Counted from the stretch's first letter, positions 46,172-56,329 are shown. The stretch is 64,000 nucleotides of DNA from Candidatus Methylopumilus turicensis (GCF_000953015.1 NZ_LN794158.1:1302001-1366000), one strand, 5' to 3'. The notes: generated from the sequence alone by a model not told the origin. Program-made: numbers and translations.

Positions 46172-47131
46172 ATGCTGACGTTTCAACAGATTATTTTAAA
46201 CCTGCAAAACTACTGGGATAAGCAAGGTTGCACGCTGATGCAACCCTACGACATGGAAGTTGGTGCGGGGACCTCTCACACTGCCACATTCTTACGCGCA
46301 CTTGGTCCAGAGCCATGGAAAGCCGCTTATGTGCAACCTAGCCGCCGCCCTAAAGATGGTCGATACGGTCAAAATCCAAACCGCTTACAGCACTACTACC
46401 AATTCCAAGTCGTGCTAAAACCAGCACCAGCGAATATTCTTGAGCTTTACCTTGGCTCACTTGAGTCACTCGGTTTTGACCTCAAACAAAACGACATCCG
46501 ATTTGTAGAAGATGACTGGGAAAACCCAACGCTAGGCGCATGGGGTTTGGGTTGGGAAGTTTGGCTGAACGGCATGGAGGTCACACAATTCACCTATTTC
46601 CAACAAGTGGGTGGCATTAACTGCAAACCAATTACTGGCGAAATCACTTACGGTTTAGAGCGCTTGGCCATGTACCTTCAAGGCGTGGATAATGTTTACG
46701 ACCTTATTTACTCAAAGGGAGTGAATGGCTCAGCCGATGTGAAATACGGTGATGTATTCCATCAAAACGAAGTCGAGCAATCGACCTACAACTTCGAGCA
46801 CAGTGATGTAGATTTCTTGCTTACCGCATTTAATGCGCACGAAAAACAAGCCCAGCACCTCACAGAAAATAAACTAGCCTTGCCTGCTTACGAGCAAGTG
46901 CTAAAAGCCGCCCATACCTTCAACTTGCTCGATGCGCGTGGCGCAATTTCAGTAACTGAGCGTGCTGCTTACATTGGCCGCATTCGTAACTTGGCACGTG
47001 CAGTTGCTGCTGGCTATTTAGATAGCCGCGCCCGCCTTGGCTTCCCAATGGCGCCAAAAGTATGGGCCGATGAGGTGTTAGAAAAAATTGAACTTGAGAA
47101 GCAAGCACAAAATAAAAAGGCAGCAGCATGA
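46172..47131 (+). CDS. glyQ: Glycine-tRNA ligase alpha subunit
   Basis: A 319-residue class II aminoacyl-tRNA synthetase subunit carrying the catalytic core of the alpha2beta2 bacterial GlyRS. It opens [49 protein letters not shown], the standard GlyQ N-terminus, with the class II motif 2 region in [20 protein letters not shown]. It is slightly longer at the C-terminus than E. coli GlyQ (303). It overlaps glyS by four bases (ATGA). Confidence 0.97.
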   Translation: MLTFQQIILNLQNYWDKQGCTLMQPYDMEVGAGTSHTATFLRALGPEPWKAAYVQPSRRPKDGRYGQNPNRLQHYYQFQVVLKPAPANILELYLGSLESLGFDLKQNDIRFVEDDWENPTLGAWGLGWEVWLNGMEVTQFTYFQQVGGINCKPITGEITYGLERLAMYLQGVDNVYDLIYSKGVNGSADVKYGDVFHQNEVEQSTYNFEHSDVDFLLTAFNAHEKQAQHLTENKLALPAYEQVLKAAHTFNLLDARGAISVTERAAYIGRIRNLARAVAAGYLDSRARLGFPMAPKVWADEVLEKIELEKQAQNKKAAA

Positions 47132-49233
47132 GTAGCAACAATTTATTAGTCGAATTATTTGTCGAAGAACTGCCGCCTAAAGTGCTTAAGAAGCTAGGTG
47201 ACTCTTTTGCTGGCACAATATTAGAAGTGCTTAAAGCCCAGGCCTTAACAGGAGAGAGTAGCACTGCAACAGCCTATGCTTCACCACGCCGTTTAGCGGT
47301 TCACATTACGGCAGTGTCATCGCAAGCTGAAGACAAAGCCGTTTCACAAAAGCTAATGCCTGTGACAGTTGGCTTGGATGCTAATGGCAATGCAACGCCT
47401 GCACTAGTGAAAAAGTTGAACGCATTAGGTGCTGACGAATCTGCCTTTTCAAAACTCAAACGTGAAAATGATGGTAAAGCGGACATCTTGTTTTACGATG
47501 CGCTCGTCAAAGGGGCTTCACTTTCTGAAGGCCTACAAAAAGCCGTTGAAGAAGCTTTAAGCAAACTGCCAATTCCTAAAGTCATGACTTATCAATTGGG
47601 CGATGGTTGGGAAAGCGTTAACTTCGTTCGTCCCGCCCACGGCCTAGTCGCTTTGCATGGCAATACAGTCGTGCCTTTGAGCGTACTTGGTTTACAGTCT
47701 AGCAACCACACGCAAGGCCATCGTTTTGAAGCGAGCGTTTCGCCTGTGGTAATTAAAGATGCAGATAGCTACGAAGCACAAATGCAAAATGAAGGCGCAG
47801 TTATCCCTAGCTTTGATGCACGCCGTGCTGAAATCGTCCGCCAATTAACGGCGGCAGCGCAAAAGCAAAACCTCAAGCCTATCGAAGATGATGCCTTGCT
47901 CGATGAAGTGACGGCATTAGTTGAGCGTCCAAATGTGTTGCTTGGCCAATTTGAGACTGAGTTCTTGGAAGTACCGCAAGAGTGTTTGATTTTGACCATG
48001 AAGGCGAATCAAAAATACTTTCCACTACTCGATGCTAACGACAAGCTCACCAACAAATTCTTAATCGTCTCTAACATCAGTCCGGCAGACCCATTCAAAG
48101 TAGTGGATGGTAACGAACGTGTGGTTAGACCACGTTTGGCTGATGCTAAATTTTTCTTTGACCAAGACCGCAAAAAAACCTTAGCTTCAAGACTGAGCGG
48201 CTTAGAAAAAGTGGTTTATCACAATAAGCTAGGCACGCAAGCCGAACGATCAAAACGCGTCAGTGATTTAGCCAAAGCGATTGCATCTAAGATTGGTGAT
48301 GCCAACTTAGCGACTAAAGCAGAGCAAGCCGCGCAGCTTTCAAAAGTGGATTTGCTGACCGACATGGTGGGTGAGTTTCCAGAGTTACAAGGCATCATGG
48401 GGCGCTACTATGCGCAACATGAAAAGCTAGATAACGACATTGCTTTTGCGATTGAAGATCACTACAAGCCACGTTTTGCAGGGGATGAATTACCTCGTAG
48501 CATCGTCGGTATTGCAGTCGCCATTGCCGACAAATTAGAAACATTAGTCGGCTTATTTAGCATCGGCGAAAAGCCAACGGGCGACAAAGATCCATTTGCA
48601 CTGCGTCGTCAGGCATTGGGCATTATCCGCATGCTGATTGAGTGCAAACTCAATATTTCATTTGAGACGATTATCGACCTGGCGCTTCAACAATTCAAAG
48701 TGGAAGATAAAGCGGGTGTTTTAGCCGCAATTACCGAGTTCTGCTTTGACCGCCTGAGTGTTAATTTACGTGAACAAGGCGCGAGCGCTCAAGAGGTAGA
48801 TGCGGTATTAGCGCTCAACCCAAGCTTGCTGAGCGAGATTCCAAAACGCTTAGAAGCCGTGCGCGCATTCTCAAGCTTGGACGAAGCACCAGCGCTTGCC
48901 GCGGCTAACAAACGTGTTGGTAACATCTTGAAGAAAATTGAAGGCAATGTAGAAGCAAAAATCAACGATGCCCTGCTTCAAGAACCTGCTGAAAAAGCCT
49001 TAGCAAGCACCCTTGCTAAAATCAAGCCAGAAGCAGATGCCTTGTTTGAGAGTGGCGACTACACCAATTCACTTAAAGCATTAGCGGCACTCAAAGCGCC
49101 TGTGGATGACTTCTTTGATAATGTGATGGTGAACGCTGATGACCCTGCGCTTAAAGCCAACCGACAAGGCTTACTAGCAACGCTCCACCAAGCCATGAAC
49201 CGCGTGGCTGACTTATCTAAGCTGGCGGCATAA
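47128..49233 (+). CDS. glyS: Glycine-tRNA ligase beta subunit
   Basis: A 701-residue subunit responsible for tRNA binding in tetrameric GlyRS. Typical blocks include [24 protein letters not shown] (N-terminus), [54 protein letters not shown] and [18 protein letters not shown]. The C-terminal anticodon-binding-like region covers about 580-690. Coupled to glyQ by the four-base overlap. Confidence 0.97.
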   Translation: MSSNNLLVELFVEELPPKVLKKLGDSFAGTILEVLKAQALTGESSTATAYASPRRLAVHITAVSSQAEDKAVSQKLMPVTVGLDANGNATPALVKKLNALGADESAFSKLKRENDGKADILFYDALVKGASLSEGLQKAVEEALSKLPIPKVMTYQLGDGWESVNFVRPAHGLVALHGNTVVPLSVLGLQSSNHTQGHRFEASVSPVVIKDADSYEAQMQNEGAVIPSFDARRAEIVRQLTAAAQKQNLKPIEDDALLDEVTALVERPNVLLGQFETEFLEVPQECLILTMKANQKYFPLLDANDKLTNKFLIVSNISPADPFKVVDGNERVVRPRLADAKFFFDQDRKKTLASRLSGLEKVVYHNKLGTQAERSKRVSDLAKAIASKIGDANLATKAEQAAQLSKVDLLTDMVGEFPELQGIMGRYYAQHEKLDNDIAFAIEDHYKPRFAGDELPRSIVGIAVAIADKLETLVGLFSIGEKPTGDKDPFALRRQALGIIRMLIECKLNISFETIIDLALQQFKVEDKAGVLAAITEFCFDRLSVNLREQGASAQEVDAVLALNPSLLSEIPKRLEAVRAFSSLDEAPALAAANKRVGNILKKIEGNVEAKINDALLQEPAEKALASTLAKIKPEADALFESGDYTNSLKALAALKAPVDDFFDNVMVNADDPALKANRQGLLATLHQAMNRVADLSKLAA

Positions 49234-49235
49234 AG

Positions 49236-49775
49236 ATGAAACTCGTGGTGCTAGACAGAGACGGTGTCATTAATTTTGACTCTGTTCACTTTATAAAAAG
49301 CACCAACGAGTGGATTCCTATTCCAGGCAGTTTAGAGGCGATTGCACTCCTCAACCAAAGTGGCTACCGCGTGGCGATTGCGACTAACCAATCTGGCATT
49401 AGCCGTGGGCTATTTGACATGGTGACGCTTAACGCAATCCACGACAAAATGCACAAGGCGCTTGGCCAACTTGGCGGCAGAGTCGATGCGATGTTTTACT
49501 GCCCACATTCAGCAGATGACAACTGCGCTTGCCGCAAACCAAAACCAGGCATGATGGAAGAGATAGGCAGACGTTTTAGCCAAGACATGAAAGGCGTGCC
49601 GATGGTGGGTGATGCTTTACGTGACCTCCAAGCGGGCGCGGTGCTGGGCATGCAACCCATGTTGGTTCGCACAGGCAAAGGTGAGCAAACTTTGGCAACT
49701 GGCGGCTTGCCTGATGGCACTTTGGTTTTCGCTGATTTAGCAGAAGCCGTTCAACACATCATTGCAAAAAACTAA
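49236..49775 (+). CDS. gmhB: D-glycero-beta-D-manno-heptose 1,7-bisphosphate 7-phosphatase
   Basis: A 179-residue HAD phosphatase making heptose 1-phosphate for ADP-heptose synthesis. The nucleophile motif is LDRDGVIN (Asp8, Asp10), ATNQSGISRG is motif II, and YCPHSADDNCACRKPKPGM holds the zinc ligands and the lysine of motif III; MVGDALRDLQAG is motif IV. The zinc loop separates it from histidinol phosphatase. It is in the betaproteobacterial glyS-gmhB-plsC order. It supplies donors for the two GT9 enzymes encoded at 9.5-11.6 kb. Confidence 0.94.
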   Translation: MKLVVLDRDGVINFDSVHFIKSTNEWIPIPGSLEAIALLNQSGYRVAIATNQSGISRGLFDMVTLNAIHDKMHKALGQLGGRVDAMFYCPHSADDNCACRKPKPGMMEEIGRRFSQDMKGVPMVGDALRDLQAGAVLGMQPMLVRTGKGEQTLATGGLPDGTLVFADLAEAVQHIIAKN

Positions 49776-49795
49776 GGGAAATAAGGCTTAATAAG

Positions 49796-50506
49796 ATGCA
49801 ATCAATACGATCAATATTGTTTAATCTAGGGATGCTTGTGATCACCCCTATATTTTCAGTCTTGGCGATTTTGCTTTTCCCTTTACCAGCAGTCCTGCAT
49901 TCACGCATCGTCAGCAGCTGGGCTTACCTTGCCATGTTTTGGCTTAAAGTCACTTGCGGCTTAAGCTTCCGCGTCATCGGTAAAGAAAATATCCCCAATC
50001 ACGCTTGCATCGTTTTAGCCAAGCACCAATCTGCTTGGGAAACTATCGCGTTCCAAACCATTTTCCCCCCGCAGATTTGGGTGATGAAGCGCAGTCTTTT
50101 GTGGATTCCATTTTTAGGTTGGGCGTTCGCAGCACTACGCGCCATTGCCATTGACCGAGCCGCGGGTCGCGAAGCACTTAAACAAATGGTTGACCAAGGC
50201 ATGGATAGACTAGCAAAAGGTTTGTGGGTTGTGATTTTCCCTGAAGGCACACGCATCGCACCAGGCAAAAAAGGCAAATACCATATTGGCGGCGCTTGGT
50301 TAGCTACGCATACTCAAGCCACTGTTGTTCCTGTTGCGCACAATGCCGGTGAATTTTGGCGCAAAAATTCATTCTTAAAAACACCTGGCGTGATTACCGT
50401 TAGCATCGGTAAGCCAATTGAAACTTCGGGCTTAAAGCCAGATGCAGTCAATCAAATGGTGGAAGCATGGATTGAAAGTGAAATGCCGCTTTTAAGAAAT
50501 CGCTAA
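49796..50506 (+). CDS. plsC: 1-acylglycerol-3-phosphate O-acyltransferase
   Basis: A 236-residue membrane acyltransferase forming phosphatidic acid. The active-site motif is KHQSAWET, an HX4E variant of the usual HX4D, and VIFPEGTRIAPGKKGKYHIGG is the glycerol-phosphate binding block. A hydrophobic N-terminus (about residues 8-48) anchors it in the inner membrane. The Asp-to-Glu change is also seen in other betaproteobacterial acyltransferases. It lies 20 bp after gmhB and one base before the next gene. Confidence 0.9.
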   Translation: MQSIRSILFNLGMLVITPIFSVLAILLFPLPAVLHSRIVSSWAYLAMFWLKVTCGLSFRVIGKENIPNHACIVLAKHQSAWETIAFQTIFPPQIWVMKRSLLWIPFLGWAFAALRAIAIDRAAGREALKQMVDQGMDRLAKGLWVVIFPEGTRIAPGKKGKYHIGGAWLATHTQATVVPVAHNAGEFWRKNSFLKTPGVITVSIGKPIETSGLKPDAVNQMVEAWIESEMPLLRNR

Positions 50507-50507
50507 A

Positions 50508-51218
50508 ATGACACAGTTCCATTTGCCTATTCCCAATGGCGAAGCAATTCCATACACCCTAGAGCGTCGCACTCGTAAAACCGTTGGCCTAAAAATCAAC
50601 CACAATGGCTTAATTGTTCATGCCCCAACGCGACTTTCACAAAAAGAGCTAGAGCGCATGTTGCTCAGCAAAGCCGATTGGATAGTCAAAAAACTACAAT
50701 CTCAGCAAGAAAACCAACTTGAGAAATTCATTTGGGAAGATGGCGCATCACTACTTTTACTCGGCAATGCCATCGAACTTTCTGTTCGTATGGATTCGGT
50801 TAGTCGCGCTTTAGAATATGAGCCAGGCCGTATTTCTGTTGCACTGCCCACCCCCAACAACCAAACCAGCATCGCTAGAAAAGTGCTGCAATGGTACAAA
50901 AAACAAGCGCTGACTGACTTCACAAGGCGCATTGCATTACTCGCAGCCAAGCTTGGTGTGGACACACCACCACTCTTTTTAAGCAGCGCACGTTCACGTT
51001 GGGGGAGCTGTAATAGTCGCGGAGAAGTAAGGCTCAATTGGCGCTTGTTGCAAGCCCCGCCACACATCATAAATTACGTGGTGGCGCATGAATTGGCTCA
51101 CCTTAAAGAAATGAACCACTCTGCTAAATTTTGGGCAACGGTGGAGCGAATTTATCCAGATTACAAAACTGCAGAAAAAGAACTCAAAGCTTGGTCGGCT
51201 AAAATGCACCGTATCTGA
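50508..51218 (+). CDS. YgjP-like M48/DUF45 metallopeptidase-fold protein
   Basis: A 236-residue cytoplasmic protein of the YgjP/WLM-like family. The zinc motif is HELAHLKEMNHSAKFW (about 194-209), the HExxH variant HELAH with a downstream histidine. RSRWGSCNSRGEVRLNWRLLQAP is the other family signature. Function is uncertain: some YgjP proteins are reported as UTP pyrophosphatases, while the fold suggests a peptidase. It follows plsC after one base and ends the glyQ-glyS-gmhB-plsC run. Confidence 0.88.
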   Translation: MTQFHLPIPNGEAIPYTLERRTRKTVGLKINHNGLIVHAPTRLSQKELERMLLSKADWIVKKLQSQQENQLEKFIWEDGASLLLLGNAIELSVRMDSVSRALEYEPGRISVALPTPNNQTSIARKVLQWYKKQALTDFTRRIALLAAKLGVDTPPLFLSSARSRWGSCNSRGEVRLNWRLLQAPPHIINYVVAHELAHLKEMNHSAKFWATVERIYPDYKTAEKELKAWSAKMHRI

Positions 51219-51380
51219 GTATAGGCTATCACTATGAACCCGCCGACTTAGCAAGTTAATGAAAATCATGAGTGCTTATTCATGAACACTGATAGCGTGA
51301 CTTTTGATGTGAAGCGTATTATTCATTCAAAGCGATGCAATGACTGCAAAGCAACTTAAACAAACATTTGGAGAATTATT
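51219..51380 (+). promoter_or_regulatory. Leader region of orphan pqqA
   Basis: The 162-bp gap holds two TCATGA palindromes at about 51268-51273 and 51281-51286, spaced by seven bases, and GGAGA six bases before pqqA. A confident promoter was not found. Confidence 0.4.
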
Positions 51381-51452
51381 ATGTGGACAAAACCAGCAGC
51401 TACAGAAATGCGTTTCGGCTTTGAAGTAACAATGTACGTAATGAACAAATAA
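51381..51452 (+). CDS. pqqA: PQQ precursor peptide PqqA (orphan)
   Basis: A 23-residue peptide, [20 protein letters not shown] followed by MNK. Glu15 and Tyr19 in the EVTMY core are the residues that PqqE cross-links and the other Pqq enzymes convert to pyrroloquinoline quinone. The initial MWTKPA and FGFEVTMY match known PqqA sequences. GGAGA lies six bases upstream. No pqqB-pqqE gene occurs in the window and the next gene is on the opposite strand, so this copy is separate from its modifying enzymes. PQQ is the cofactor of the periplasmic methanol dehydrogenases used by methylotrophs. Confidence 0.95.
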   Translation: MWTKPAATEMRFGFEVTMYVMNK

Positions 51453-51467
51453 TTCTTTTTAAGAATT
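51451..51467 (+). terminator. Hairpin overlapping the pqqA stop codon
   Basis: AATTCTT (51451-51457) and AAGAATT (51461-51467) form a perfect 7-bp stem with loop TTT, starting inside the pqqA stop codon. A stronger terminator follows 11 bp later, so this stem may stabilise the mRNA end. Confidence 0.5.
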
Positions 51468-51477
51468 GTTGTTTAAA

Positions 51478-51503
51478 AAAAAGACAGCCTAGGCTGTCTT
51501 TTT
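51478..51503. terminator. Bidirectional terminator between pqqA and ccoI
   Basis: A perfect 26-bp palindrome with AAAAAGACAGCCT on the left and its complement on the right. It ends the short pqqA transcript and also lies just after the stop of the convergent ccoI gene. Confidence 0.92.
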
Positions 51504-51516
51504 CTTTATGTGAGGG

Positions 51517-53982
51517 TCACTTCAATCGAAGCGCATTCAAGACCACAATCAGCGAGCTAACTGACATGCCTATCGCCGCCATCCATGGGCTTAGCAAACC
51601 AGTTGCCGCAAATGGCAAAGTAACCAGGTTATAAGCAATTGCCCAAATAAAATTTTGCCTAATCACGCTGATGCCAAATCGGCTGGTCACCAGCGCATGT
51701 TCAATTTCTAATAGGTGTTCGGTAAGCAAGACCACATCACCCGTTGCGCGTGCCATTTGTGTGCCACTGCCCATGGCCATGGAAACTTGCGCAGCCGCCA
51801 GCACTGGCGCATCGTTAATGCCATCCCCCACCATTGCCACTACTGCGCCTTGCGCTTGCAAAGCATGGAGATGGGCTAATTTATCTGCTGGCGAGCAGGC
51901 CGCATTCCAGTCATCTACACCAACCAATTTGGCAAAGTGCGAGACTGCTTCAGCCGAATCGCCACTCAAAATCGACACTTGCAGGCCTTGCTGTTTCAAT
52001 TTTTGGATGAGCGCTTGAGCCTCTGGCCGCGTTTGGTCTGCCAATACAAAAGTCGCGAGCAAACGTGTTTCATCACTGAGCCAAACCACAGTTGCTCCTG
52101 ATAAATACTCTTGCGCTAAATCAGCCGAAAAAGTCTGATGCAACTTCGCATTGCCCAAACGCAATTTAAGCCCCGCTACCAGCCCCTCAACCCCTTGGCC
52201 TGGGATATTCTTCACTTCCGTCGCTAATTGCACTGGGTGATGACCCTGTGCGTTTAGGAAGGCTTTTGCAAGCGCATGCTCTGAGTGTTTCTCTAAACTC
52301 GCGGCGAGTTGCAAACAGGCTTCTGCATCAAGATCAGCATGCGTGATGGTATTCACTAAACTTAGCTGACCTAGTGTGAGTGTGCCTGTTTTATCAAACA
52401 CAAAATGTGTGACCTTAGCCAAAGTTTCTAAAGCATGGCCACGCGTTAATAAAACGCCACGTTCAATCAAATGCGAGCCAGCCGCAGCAAACGCTGCTGG
52501 GGCGGCGAGGGATAAGGCACAAGGGCAGCTCACCACTAAAACCGTCAGCACAATCTCTAAGATACGGTCAGGCTGAATTTGCCACCAGACCAAGGCAACC
52601 AAGGCAACGGTGACAAGCAAAGCGCTTGTGAAATATGCAGCAACACGGTCAGCCGTTTCGGCGAGCTTTGGCTTTTCTGCTTGCGCTCTATCTAGTAAAC
52701 GGGAAATGCCCGCGAGCATGGTGTTTTCAGCAATTGCGGTGACTTGAATGGTAAGCGGACTCTCGTAATTGATACTGCCTGCAAATACTTGGGCGCCTAA
52801 AGATTTGGGCAGTGGGCGGCTTTCTCCGGTGAGCAGGGACTCATCCACACTACTCTCGCCTGTCACCACTTTGCCATCCGCGGCAATGGTTTCGCCTGGT
52901 CTCGCTAGAATAAGGTCACCTAATTTCAACTCCATCACTGGGGTTAAAGTTTGCGTCTGCCCCTCTACTTTCGTCGCCATGACGGGCGCGAGTCGTAAAA
53001 GATTCTCTGAGGCTTCAATAGACTTTTCACGGGCATTACGTTCGAGATAGCGTGTGCCCAACAAGAAGAACACGAGCATGGTGAGCGTGTCAAAATACAC
53101 CACGCCTTGCCCGTGCACGGTTGCCCAGACGCTCCCCACAAAGCCAGTCATTAGGCCTAAGCTGATGGGCACATCCATGCCAACTTGGCGATTGCGAATA
53201 CTGCACCATGCAGAAACGTAAAACGGCCACGCGGCATAAGTAATCGCTGGGATAGTTAGGACAAAACTAAACCAGCGTAATAATTGTGCGGTTGCAAATT
53301 CCAATCCTTGGGCAGGGCCTGCATATAAGGCCACGGCTATCATCATGACCTGACCGGCACTTAAGCCAGCTACGGCAAGCCTTCTAAAATCCGATTTACG
53401 TTGTTGCTGACGTAAGGCATCTTGTTGCTGCGCACTAAAAGGATGGGCGTGATAGCCAATTTTATTGATTTCAGCCAAAATCTGACTAAGCTTGATTTGA
53501 TGGTCGTTCCAGCGAACGCGGGCGCGCTGTGAACCGTAGTTCACATTAACGCTTATAACACCAGACAACTGATTTAAATGCCGCTCGTTGAGCCAAACAC
53601 AAGCAGCACAGGTAATGCCTTCAAGAATAAGCGAGGCCTCTTTGTAGTCCCCTTCGCCATCGAGCACAAAGCTTTTTTGTACTTCAGGATGGTCGTAAAG
53701 CGCGAGCTGAAGCAGCACATCGGGAACGAGGTCTTCAGCGGTTTTAGGAAGTTCAGTACGATGCTTGTAATAGTCTTCTAGACCATTCTCAACAATAGAC
53801 TCGGCGACAGACTGACAGCCTCGACAGCACATCTTTTGGGACACCCCAAAAACAGTCGCTGAAAAATTAAATCCCTGTTGAAGTGTTAAACCACAGTGGA
53901 AGCAGACTACTTTAGCTTGAGATAAATGATGTTGCGTTTGCTCTTGCCGCCCGATTTGCATCACTTTAATGCTATTGCCCAA
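51517..53982 (-). CDS. ccoI: Copper-transporting P1B-type ATPase CcoI (FixI)
   Basis: An 821-residue heavy-metal ATPase that delivers copper for the CuB centre of cbb3 oxidase at the inner membrane. The N-terminus has VCFHCGLTL and MCCRGCQ, cysteine motifs typical of CcoI, and a heavy-metal-associated domain with EGITCAACVW (about 129-138). SCPCALSLAAPA is the transmembrane copper motif, FDKTGTL the phosphorylation site and MVGDGINDAP the hinge. It is the last gene of the cco set and overlaps ccoH by 11 bases. Confidence 0.95.
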   Translation of the reverse strand: MGNSIKVMQIGRQEQTQHHLSQAKVVCFHCGLTLQQGFNFSATVFGVSQKMCCRGCQSVAESIVENGLEDYYKHRTELPKTAEDLVPDVLLQLALYDHPEVQKSFVLDGEGDYKEASLILEGITCAACVWLNERHLNQLSGVISVNVNYGSQRARVRWNDHQIKLSQILAEINKIGYHAHPFSAQQQDALRQQQRKSDFRRLAVAGLSAGQVMMIAVALYAGPAQGLEFATAQLLRWFSFVLTIPAITYAAWPFYVSAWCSIRNRQVGMDVPISLGLMTGFVGSVWATVHGQGVVYFDTLTMLVFFLLGTRYLERNAREKSIEASENLLRLAPVMATKVEGQTQTLTPVMELKLGDLILARPGETIAADGKVVTGESSVDESLLTGESRPLPKSLGAQVFAGSINYESPLTIQVTAIAENTMLAGISRLLDRAQAEKPKLAETADRVAAYFTSALLVTVALVALVWWQIQPDRILEIVLTVLVVSCPCALSLAAPAAFAAAGSHLIERGVLLTRGHALETLAKVTHFVFDKTGTLTLGQLSLVNTITHADLDAEACLQLAASLEKHSEHALAKAFLNAQGHHPVQLATEVKNIPGQGVEGLVAGLKLRLGNAKLHQTFSADLAQEYLSGATVVWLSDETRLLATFVLADQTRPEAQALIQKLKQQGLQVSILSGDSAEAVSHFAKLVGVDDWNAACSPADKLAHLHALQAQGAVVAMVGDGINDAPVLAAAQVSMAMGSGTQMARATGDVVLLTEHLLEIEHALVTSRFGISVIRQNFIWAIAYNLVTLPFAATGLLSPWMAAIGMSVSSLIVVLNALRLK

Positions 53983-54766
53983 CGGTTATCGGCTGCTTAA
54001 GTGCGTAGTGCGCTTCGCCTTTCACAATCTCTAGATCACTCAGCCACAAACCTTGATCCGACAAACGCAACATCGCGTGATATTCACCAGGCTTCGTCTC
54101 AGAAAACCGGATCGTTTGATCATCTGCACTGTTGGCCATACGCCAAAACTCGATCGTGATCGTCGCAGCAACAATCGGCTGTCGTTGTTTGTCAGATAAC
54201 TTAATCGTGATATTGGATGCAAGATTATTTTTCAACACATCTAAGCCTTGAATATCAACATTCCAACCGAGATTTTTTTGTTGCTCAATCTTTTGCACAT
54301 GAGATTCATAAAGTTTATTTCTATCATGCGGAATGACACCAGGAAAGCCTGTATGCACCTGACGATTGGCGGGGTTAGGTAAAAAAGAGCGTGTAATCAG
54401 ATCAGGCAGGCCTCGCGTCGCGACTGATAGGAGTATTGCATTCAGCAGCAACAACCCCATAAAAAAGCCAATAATGACTCTTGGTGCCCAATGCATATTT
54501 TCTTTTTTCTTTTGCATGCCCCCAAAAACAATCAGTAAGCCTGCATTGGCAAGATAAACAGCGAAATGAATGGTCAGAACATCGCCACCAGGCCAGTGCT
54601 TACTGCTGTATGCGATGTAAGTAATAAATGGTAAAACCCCACTTAGCACCCCCGCCCAAAAATTTGAAAGGCCTGCCTTGCGAACCAAAAAGAATAAAAT
54701 GACGGCAACAAGTAAGCCACCAAACAGGGTTTCTGTCATGCTTAATTCATTTGCAAATATTGGCAT
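53972..54766 (-). CDS. CcoH/FixH-like membrane protein with extra N-terminal helices
   Basis: A 264-residue protein, longer than the approximately 160 residues of typical FixH/CcoH. The C-terminal half (about 120-264: NPANRQVHTGFPGVIPHDRNKLYESHVQKIEQQKNLGW) is FixH-like, with a periplasmic beta domain. The first 110 residues hold three or four hydrophobic helices not seen in ordinary FixH, so this may be a fusion or extended variant. Position between ccoG and ccoI supports a role in cbb3 oxidase assembly. It overlaps ccoG by one base and ccoI by 11. Confidence 0.8.
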   Translation of the reverse strand: MPIFANELSMTETLFGGLLVAVILFFLVRKAGLSNFWAGVLSGVLPFITYIAYSSKHWPGGDVLTIHFAVYLANAGLLIVFGGMQKKKENMHWAPRVIIGFFMGLLLLNAILLSVATRGLPDLITRSFLPNPANRQVHTGFPGVIPHDRNKLYESHVQKIEQQKNLGWNVDIQGLDVLKNNLASNITIKLSDKQRQPIVAATITIEFWRMANSADDQTIRFSETKPGEYHAMLRLSDQGLWLSDLEIVKGEAHYALKQPITVGQ

Positions 54767-56193
54767 TAGTCGTGCTCTCTCGGACTGTTGAAATTAGTTT
54801 TAACCCTAATCACTTCACTTGTTGATGCGCGCGTGATCAAAAAGTTAAACTCGTCGATCTTGGATGCATCTTCGGCAGATAAATTCACTGTCGCATTCAT
54901 ATTTAAGCCTTTACCCGCTTTGATAGAGACCTGTTTGAAAAAGTGCATATCGAGTGATCTTGGCGAAATCCCTTCTACATCAACTGCATAAATTTCATCA
55001 GCTTCTGTTTTATTAACGATATGGATCACATATCGATTTCTAAAACTACCATCAGACAGCATCACGTAAAGAGGCTGACGAACTTGCTGAACGTTTACCT
55101 CGGTCGTGGTTCGAGTACCAATGTTATAAAACAACAATGCCGTCATTAACAGTATGGCACCTGCATAACCAAGCACTTTGAACCGCTTCCACATCACTTT
55201 GGGTGGATGCGGTAAATCACTCGCGAGATTAGTTTCAGAGTCATAACGAATCAAGCCGCGAGGATAACCAACAGAATCCATAATGTTATCGCAGGCATCA
55301 ATACAAAGACCACACGAAATACACTGATACTGAAGACCATTTCGGATATCAATCCCTGTCGGGCAAACCTGCACACAGAATCCACAATCAATACAATCGC
55401 CGTGACCAGCTTGAGTCCGCTCGTCATGTGTTTTTAACCCTTGAATTGGGATAGTGCGTCCTTTTAATCCTTCGCCACGCTTAGCGTCATAGGTAACAGC
55501 TAAAGTGTCAGCTTCATACATCACCCCCTGAAAACGGGCATATGGACAAGCAAACAAACAGATTTGCTCGCGGGCGATTCCCGCTGCAATGTAGGTTGAA
55601 ATTGTGAGTATCAACACGGCAAAATAGCCGCCTGAAGAAGCCGTACCGTTAAAAAATGCTTGGACAAACATGGGGGCGTAACTGAAGTAACAAACGAAAG
55701 TCACGGCCGTCCAAAATGAAACCAATATCATCAACGCATGAGATAAACCTATTTTGAATATTTTTTCGACGTTCCAAGCTTGTTTTTTTAAGCGCAATCT
55801 TGCTGGACGTTCGCCTTGAATTAAATGCTCAATTTGAATGAAGAGGTCCGACCAAATGGTTTGGAAACAAAAATAACCACACCAAGCGCGACCAACAAGA
55901 CCCGTTACAAAAAATAGGAGTGCAGCGGCAATAAATAACAGCATCGCCAACCAAAAAATATCTTGCGGGTAAACGATCAAATCAAAGATAAAAAAGCGGC
56001 GTGATGTGAGATCAAACAAAATAGCTTGGCTTGCGGCGCTGACACGATCCCAAGGCATCCATGGCAGCAAGAAATATACAGAGTAAGCAAGCACCATGAC
56101 GGCTGTTTTGAAGTGACGAAACTTGCCCTTAACGGACCGCGTCACAATGGGTATGTGTTTTTGATAAAGTGATTTATCTGCTTGTTCTGACAT
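54766..56193 (-). CDS. ccoG: cbb3 oxidase accessory iron-sulfur protein CcoG (FixG/RdxA)
   Basis: A 475-residue inner membrane protein with about five helices and two [4Fe-4S] motifs: CIDCGFCVQVCPTGIDIR and CISCGLCIDACDNIMD (about residues 263-310). AWCGYFCFQTIWSDLFIQIEH is the family signature in the membrane region. In Rhodobacter, CcoG reduces copper(II) during CuB assembly. The C-terminal periplasmic domain has an immunoglobulin-like fold. It follows the structural ccoNOQP genes after 136 bp. Confidence 0.95.
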   Translation of the reverse strand: MSEQADKSLYQKHIPIVTRSVKGKFRHFKTAVMVLAYSVYFLLPWMPWDRVSAASQAILFDLTSRRFFIFDLIVYPQDIFWLAMLLFIAAALLFFVTGLVGRAWCGYFCFQTIWSDLFIQIEHLIQGERPARLRLKKQAWNVEKIFKIGLSHALMILVSFWTAVTFVCYFSYAPMFVQAFFNGTASSGGYFAVLILTISTYIAAGIAREQICLFACPYARFQGVMYEADTLAVTYDAKRGEGLKGRTIPIQGLKTHDERTQAGHGDCIDCGFCVQVCPTGIDIRNGLQYQCISCGLCIDACDNIMDSVGYPRGLIRYDSETNLASDLPHPPKVMWKRFKVLGYAGAILLMTALLFYNIGTRTTTEVNVQQVRQPLYVMLSDGSFRNRYVIHIVNKTEADEIYAVDVEGISPRSLDMHFFKQVSIKAGKGLNMNATVNLSAEDASKIDEFNFLITRASTSEVIRVKTNFNSPREHD

Positions 56194-56329
56194 TATCTTC
56201 TTTCAAACAATAAAGGCCCGCAATTACTTGCAAGCCTTTATTTGTTAACTACAACGATGTGTTGGCTTGTTTAAGCTGTTTTCGACAAACAATGACGCTA
56301 AAACAAGTGCTTGTATTGCAAGCGATGAA

